Of a stretch of DNA of 64,000 nucleotides, positions 61,101 through 64,000 are shown piece by piece; positions within the stretch are counted from its first letter, which is position 1; the number at the start of each line of letters is the position of its first letter. The notes under the pieces were generated by a model. That model was not told where the DNA came from and did not search any database. It saw nothing but the letters and a program-made list of their open reading frames with translations. The DNA is from Liolophura sinensis. Taxonomy: Eukaryota; Mollusca; Polyplacophora; Chitonida; Chitonidae. The translations under genes were made by a program, and so were the position numbers. The stretch spans positions 69,905,058 through 69,969,057 of the forward strand of contig NC_088295.1 of the NCBI RefSeq assembly GCF_032854445.1, read 5' to 3'.

Positions 61101-63898
61101 ATACTGAGTAGACTGATAAAACCACACTTTTTGTCAAGCCATTCCAATTGGCCATTCCAACCAATGTGGTTTTACCTTCAAATTAAAAATTTGCATAAAT
61201 TTCACTGAAAGTTGCTTTTTCATGTGCGAAAAGACTGAGGAATTAGGGTATCATCGTATGAGAAATATTCTTCAGGATGGCATAAAACCACAAATATTAG
61301 AAAACTGAATAATCAGGAAATGGTATGTTAGTGCTGTAATTCTCTGGTAGCATGAACCCTGTTTATTATTGACATGGGTATAGTGATAATGGAAGTATTG
61401 TTTTCAGGAGATCACTCACTTCCTGAGTGCAGACATCCATCACAGAGGTGCAACAGAAAGTAGGCTGGGGGGCTTGGAGTTCTTGTATAACTTCCTGACA
61501 GCGCATGCCTCGGATCTCTCCCAAATGGTCTCACAGCCTGAAGGTTTGGTGCATAGTTTTACACAACTGGATGTATTGTAAGATAAATGTAATTAGTGGC
61601 TGTGGCTACATTGGTAGTTATGTTCATGTAAAACTGTGTGCTTTGTAAATCAGGTCCCAGGATAGCACACCTGAATATGTGCATGATCAAACTTTAATTT
61701 ACCTGTATATAATATTGAGCATGTAAGGTGTCTCTAAAGGCAATGTCTTCATTCAAAAACTACAAAAAAAAAGGAAATGAGGTCCATATAAACTTCAGGC
61801 ATATTTTTGTTGAAAAAATTTGTTAGAACATGATTAAATGCACACCTCTATTTTTTGTCATTCATTGCAGACAGTCCAGATAAGAGTCTGTTGAGTCGAT
61901 TGATCTGGGAACTAGTCTACCTTTGTACCTCCCCAAACAAAAGAGTTCAGACTGCTGCCAGTCAGTGTCTTGGGGAGATTGGGCCTGTGAACCTGGGGTT
62001 GGTTTCGAAGCCGGTGTCCCCTAACAGTGCTGCCTTAGAGCAAGCTCTCCTGGAGTATGAACAGTCTCCAGATCTACAGAAATACTGTGTGGTGTTCCAT
62101 CTTCTGAATGAGTGCCTGACTAATGTGAAGTAAGTTAGGTTTGTTGAGTAATGATTAGATGATAACTGAGAATCATCCATGAATTGGTAGCCTGAGAGGT
62201 ACCGTGAAGAAATCTTCACAAATATTGTTTAACACCAACTTTTTCAGCTGTTGTATTGAATCATTTGTTGTAATGAAGAGAGGTATAACAAGGCACAGGT
62301 GTTTTTAATGGAAGGAAAACGTAGTTAAAGGTTCTGCTTCATTTGTTAGATTTATGTGTTACATTGTGTACTTGCAGTGTTGAGGTGGTGCAGTCAGCCT
62401 CGTGTGTGCTCAAATCTCTGCTGGCCACCACCACAGGCCAGAGGTTCTGTGCTGACTACAAAAATAAGCTCACTGACAAGGACTTCCTATTTCACTATCT
62501 CCATCCATTCCAAACCAGCAAGAAATCTGTATGTTAAATAATTTCTTTGATATCATTTTTTTTTTGCTAATTTTTCTGTACAAAAATTCACATACATAAT
62601 TGCATAATTCACAAACCTAACACCAAACACTAAAAGTATAAATCAAGTCATTATTTCTTCCATGTATTCCAAAGTTTGTGATCTGAAATAAGATGTCGAC
62701 CTTTGTCTGTAGACCTCTTATAAGGTTGACATGTTCTTACAGAAACATTCATGTTGTCTATGTACAAAGAACTTGTATGAATTCAATTTGGTATAGATTT
62801 TTTGGCTGGACCATATTGTTCCGAGACATATTAATGCCTATCTGAATGTTGTTTCTTAGTGTGTGGTAATGTTTTTATGATGATTTTTGGATCCATCCTT
62901 TAGATTTCTCGGGCCAAGCCCCCTGCCATCCCTCGGAGAACAACCCCATTGAGGTTAGACGATGAGACGCTGTGGTGCCCGAGTGACACTGATCACAAAC
63001 AGTGGATTATAACTCTAGTTGTCTCCCTTCTTCACTCTAGAGAAGTTAAAGATGAACTTTTGTCTCTCCTTGAGCCAGTTTGTCAAGTAAAGGTACAGCA
63101 TATTTATTTGTGATAATTAATCTAATCCACATATGTGGTGCCTTAATAGTTAAAATTGAGGGTCACAAAATTACATGGAATTCCTTTTTTTTTTCTTCTA
63201 AAAATTCCTGAAGCAGAAGAAGTAACATATATATAAATACTTGAAGATTAAGTTGAAGATTTCAATGCAAAAGAAGTTCACGAACAAAAAACGTATTTGA
63301 CATGGCCAAATTGTTCGAGTTTTCATGACAAAAAAGATGGAAAGAAAAGTAATTTCCCTGCATACACGTAGCTAAAATATGAGATGTTTGTATTGTGATA
63401 TTTCTAGGCCAAGTTTTGTGAAGCTGTGTTACCATACCTGATCCATGACATTCTGGTCAGAGGGTCAGAAGAAGAGAGTGCTAACCTATCCTCACAAATC
63501 AATAACTTCTTCTCTCTGCATTGTGAACACACATCAACGGAAAATAGCCAAACTTCATCAGCCTCTGCATCTCACAAAGGTAAGGGTTTCTCTGCATTTT
63601 TTATGAGGTGGATGATAATTTTAATGGCAAATGTTCTCAGGGTAGTTACTGTGAACTCTACCAGGGATCGCTTCGTGAAACTTGTTCATGGACTGTTTTT
63701 TTTCTCCAGTATATATATGTGTGCTCCCTAAATTAACCAAGAATTAACTACATTTCGTGTCATGTGTCAATATAGAGTATGGTAACAAACAACTGTTTTA
63801 TGTTTAGATAAGAAGTTGATCTGTATGAACAAGGAGTCCGTGAAGGTGTTGTTGTCAGTGGTACAATATCTTCGTCATCAAGACCGAATTGTCAGCAG
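36511..63898 (+). CDS. ATM: ATM serine/threonine kinase, N-terminal two thirds (partial)
   Basis: PI3K-like kinase of the DNA double-strand-break response. Exons: 36511-36579, 37066-37191, 37995-38139, 40554-40718, 43131-43296, 43729-43891, 44488-44592, 44960-45036, 45540-45600, 45950-46101, 46763-46870, 47311-47445, 47878-48496, 48905-49030, 49931-50134, 50511-50694, 51191-51375, 51662-51741, 52869-53030, 53239-53314, 53762-53910, 54266-54362, 54914-55084, 55632-55792, 56196-56448, 57016-57113, 57856-57982, 58367-58587, 59158-59263, 59706-59783, 60198-60356, 61408-61543, 61871-62129, 62378-62528, 62904-63092, 63408-63579, 63808-63898. Every phase closes over 5726 coding bases (about 1908 codons), with no stop. 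Diagnostic blocks include the TAN motif, YGADYSSLLLKNILCVRKY, GGSWAFVLREVIYRMTQIF and VLPYLIHDIL. The last exon aligns to roughly human residue 1985 of 3056. FAT, kinase and FATC are beyond the edge. The start matches the vertebrate start within a few residues. Confidence 0.97.
36647..36844 (-). repeat. Internally deleted SINE in ATM intron 1, with TSD
   Basis: Minus-strand copy with its (ATTT)n tail at the left. The body is shortened: the block between AATGTACTGCCGGAGAGGAA and the usual GGGAGGAAACC region is missing. The direct repeat ATTTTGGTTTAGA flanks it at 36634-36646 and 36845-36857. It fills about 40 percent of the 486-bp intron. Confidence 0.92.
37192..37994. other. ATM intron 2, no feature recognised
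   Basis: About 800 bp of unique sequence between the exons ending WDSVFK and starting FVVDLVLVE. I saw no repeat or exon. Confidence 0.6.
38280..40280. repeat. Degenerate repeats in ATM intron 3
   Basis: Phrases recur across 2 kb of this 2.4-kb intron. TTTGGCACTCTGACGTCCCC near 39296 recurs as TTTGGCACTTTGACGTCCCC near 39900. GAGTGCAAAGGGCTATATGT has variants near 39185, 39645, 39808 and 40075. GATCACGAATCTGGTCTTAT has variants near 39063, 39402 and 40173. This is an old, scrambled tandem or nested repeat. Unlike the other large intronic arrays, it does not extend to an exon. Confidence 0.75.
38536..39063. promoter_or_regulatory. Cluster of four TGACGTCA (CRE-type) sites
   Basis: Perfect TGACGTCA palindromes lie at 38536-38543, 38650-38657, 38993-39000 and 39056-39063. 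Two are preceded by CGGAAG (ACCGGAAGTGACGTCA at 38528; ACGGAAGTGACGTCA at 38986), an ETS-plus-CRE composite. They may belong to a repeat family rather than being selected regulatory sites. Confidence 0.4.
40673..42285 (+). repeat. 66-bp minisatellite spanning the ATM exon 4 donor
   Basis: Twenty-four GTAAGT donors, at 40719 and then roughly every 66 bp to 42241, sit in near-identical context (TGTGGCAGGGTAAGTGTG). The unit holds about 44-46 bp matching the end of ATM exon 4 (CCACAGAGCTGACCAGTAAA, ATGTGGCAGG) plus about 20 bp of intron start. The first junction (40718/40719) joins correctly to the next exon. In the copies the exon-derived part has lost 2 bp relative to the true exon, so they are frame-shifted. 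Confidence 0.96.
42286..43062 (+). repeat. Diverged continuation of the ATM exon 4 donor array
   Basis: About 12 units of about 66 bp, consensus GTGAGTCTGTATTCAGATGT, GTGTGTGAGGAAGTGTGCAA, CACAGTGGTCCAGTAGAGTG, TGACAGG. Order and spacing match the preceding array, but the donor is GTGAGT instead of GTAAGT and the body has its own substitutions, so it is a subfamily. With the preceding block it fills about 97 percent of intron 4. Confidence 0.93.
49000..49745 (+). repeat. About 96-bp minisatellite spanning the ATM exon 14 donor
   Basis: About eight diverged units. Exon 14 ends GTGTTACAAAACCCCATACT, GGAAGCTGTCAAG, then GTATAGATTTCTGTGAACCT. Copies read CAGTTACAAAGTGCTGTCGT, GGAGGCTGTCAAGGTACAG, near 49106, 49203, 49297, 49395, 49588 and 49683. 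Each unit therefore holds about 30-35 bp of exon-like sequence, the donor region and about 60 bp of intron. Only the copy near 49203 keeps a donor close to the original. Confidence 0.88.
50511..50694 (+). other. ATM: ATM exon 16, serine-rich acidic linker
   Basis: Encodes a low-complexity Ser/Asp/Glu segment (RQDSSRSSTSRMASVVSDDF, then SSTNTEELGMDSSPPDLEES). It corresponds in position to the acidic serine-rich linker in the vertebrate ATM solenoid. Its donor (AAAG|GTTTCA) is weak, but it is supported by phase closure with exon 17. Confidence 0.75.
52395..52868 (+). repeat. 31-bp minisatellite ending on the ATM exon 19 acceptor
   Basis: About 15 units of TTGTAGTTGGTGTTTCTTGT, GTTTCAGACAA, varying between TCTTGTG and TCTAGTG. 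Every unit carries a pyrimidine-rich stretch followed by TTTCAG|ACA. The last unit ends TTGTGTTTCAG at 52868 and joins exon 19 (ACATATGGC), the real acceptor. Exon-derived sequence in the unit is limited to the first few bases. Confidence 0.92.
58734..59001 (+). repeat. Full-length tRNA-derived SINE in ATM intron 28, with TSD
   Basis: Same family and orientation as 35445-35709: GGGGGCCTCCGTGGCTCAGT head, B-box-like GTGAGTTCAAGTCC, GAGTATGGCGTAAAACACCA and a poly-A tail. The direct repeat TCACTGTAGTATT lies at 58721-58733 and 59002-59014. Confidence 0.95.
60046..60106 (+). repeat. SINE 3' tail fragment in ATM intron 30
   Basis: TGTATAAGTGAAATATTCTT, CAGTACTGCGTAAAATACCA, then ATCAAATAAATAAA is the last 60 bp of the main SINE. 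No head is present, so it is a 5'-truncated insertion. Confidence 0.85.
61250..61300 (+). repeat. Short diverged SINE tail in ATM intron 31
   Basis: GAGAAATATTCTTCAGGATG, GCATAAAACCACAAATA resembles the SINE 3' end but is short and diverged. Confidence 0.4.
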
Positions 63899-64000
63899 GT
63901 GAGGCCAGTTTATACGCAGTGATTGTCACTTTCTGGTAGTCTTCCTGTTTTGGAACATGACTTTAAATGTGCTGATTTTGTTCTAACCATGTGAACATAT

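Overview
The window is nuclear DNA from an animal. It is AT-rich, its genes are split into many short exons with GT-AG introns, and introns and spacers carry tRNA-derived SINEs and minisatellites. The SINE families, with 3' ends resembling AAACACCAATCAAATAAATA and a separate family containing GGGTTTAACGTCGTACT, are of a kind I associate with molluscs. I therefore infer a mollusc or close lophotrochozoan; the species cannot be named from this sequence.

Three protein-coding genes can be rebuilt exon by exon, with phase kept at every junction. (1) RFX4, plus strand, 5299-23452: a winged-helix RFX transcription factor of about 763 residues, with a likely polyadenylation signal near 25091. (2) MYCBP (AMY-1), minus strand, 31766-27861: five exons, 104 residues, complete. 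(3) ATM, plus strand, from 36511 and running off the right edge: 37 exons and about 1908 codons, covering the TAN motif and the N-terminal helical-repeat solenoid. The FAT, kinase and FATC regions lie beyond the window. RFX4 and MYCBP are tail to tail; MYCBP and ATM are head to head across about 4.7 kb.

Layout: 1-5298 is intergenic, with a GAT/GGT microsatellite and a 50-bp tandem array. 5299-25100 is RFX4. 25100-27200 is a SINE-rich spacer. 27215-31800 is MYCBP, whose first intron holds nested inverted repeats. 31800-36460 is a divergent spacer with an E2F-like site, dispersed repeats and a possible retrocopy tail. 36461-64000 is ATM.

The most unusual signal is a group of five minisatellites, each lying across or directly against an exon-intron boundary and repeating that boundary's splice site. 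They sit at the RFX4 exon 2 acceptor, the RFX4 exon 2 donor, the ATM exon 4 donor, the ATM exon 14 donor and the ATM exon 19 acceptor. In four of them the unit clearly includes exon-derived sequence, so the intron is filled with copies of its own splice site. In the three largest arrays, using a decoy copy would bring in a stop codon at once. The window also has five SINE copies with clear 10-13 bp target-site duplications, and four perfect TGACGTCA sites within about 530 bp of ATM intron 3.
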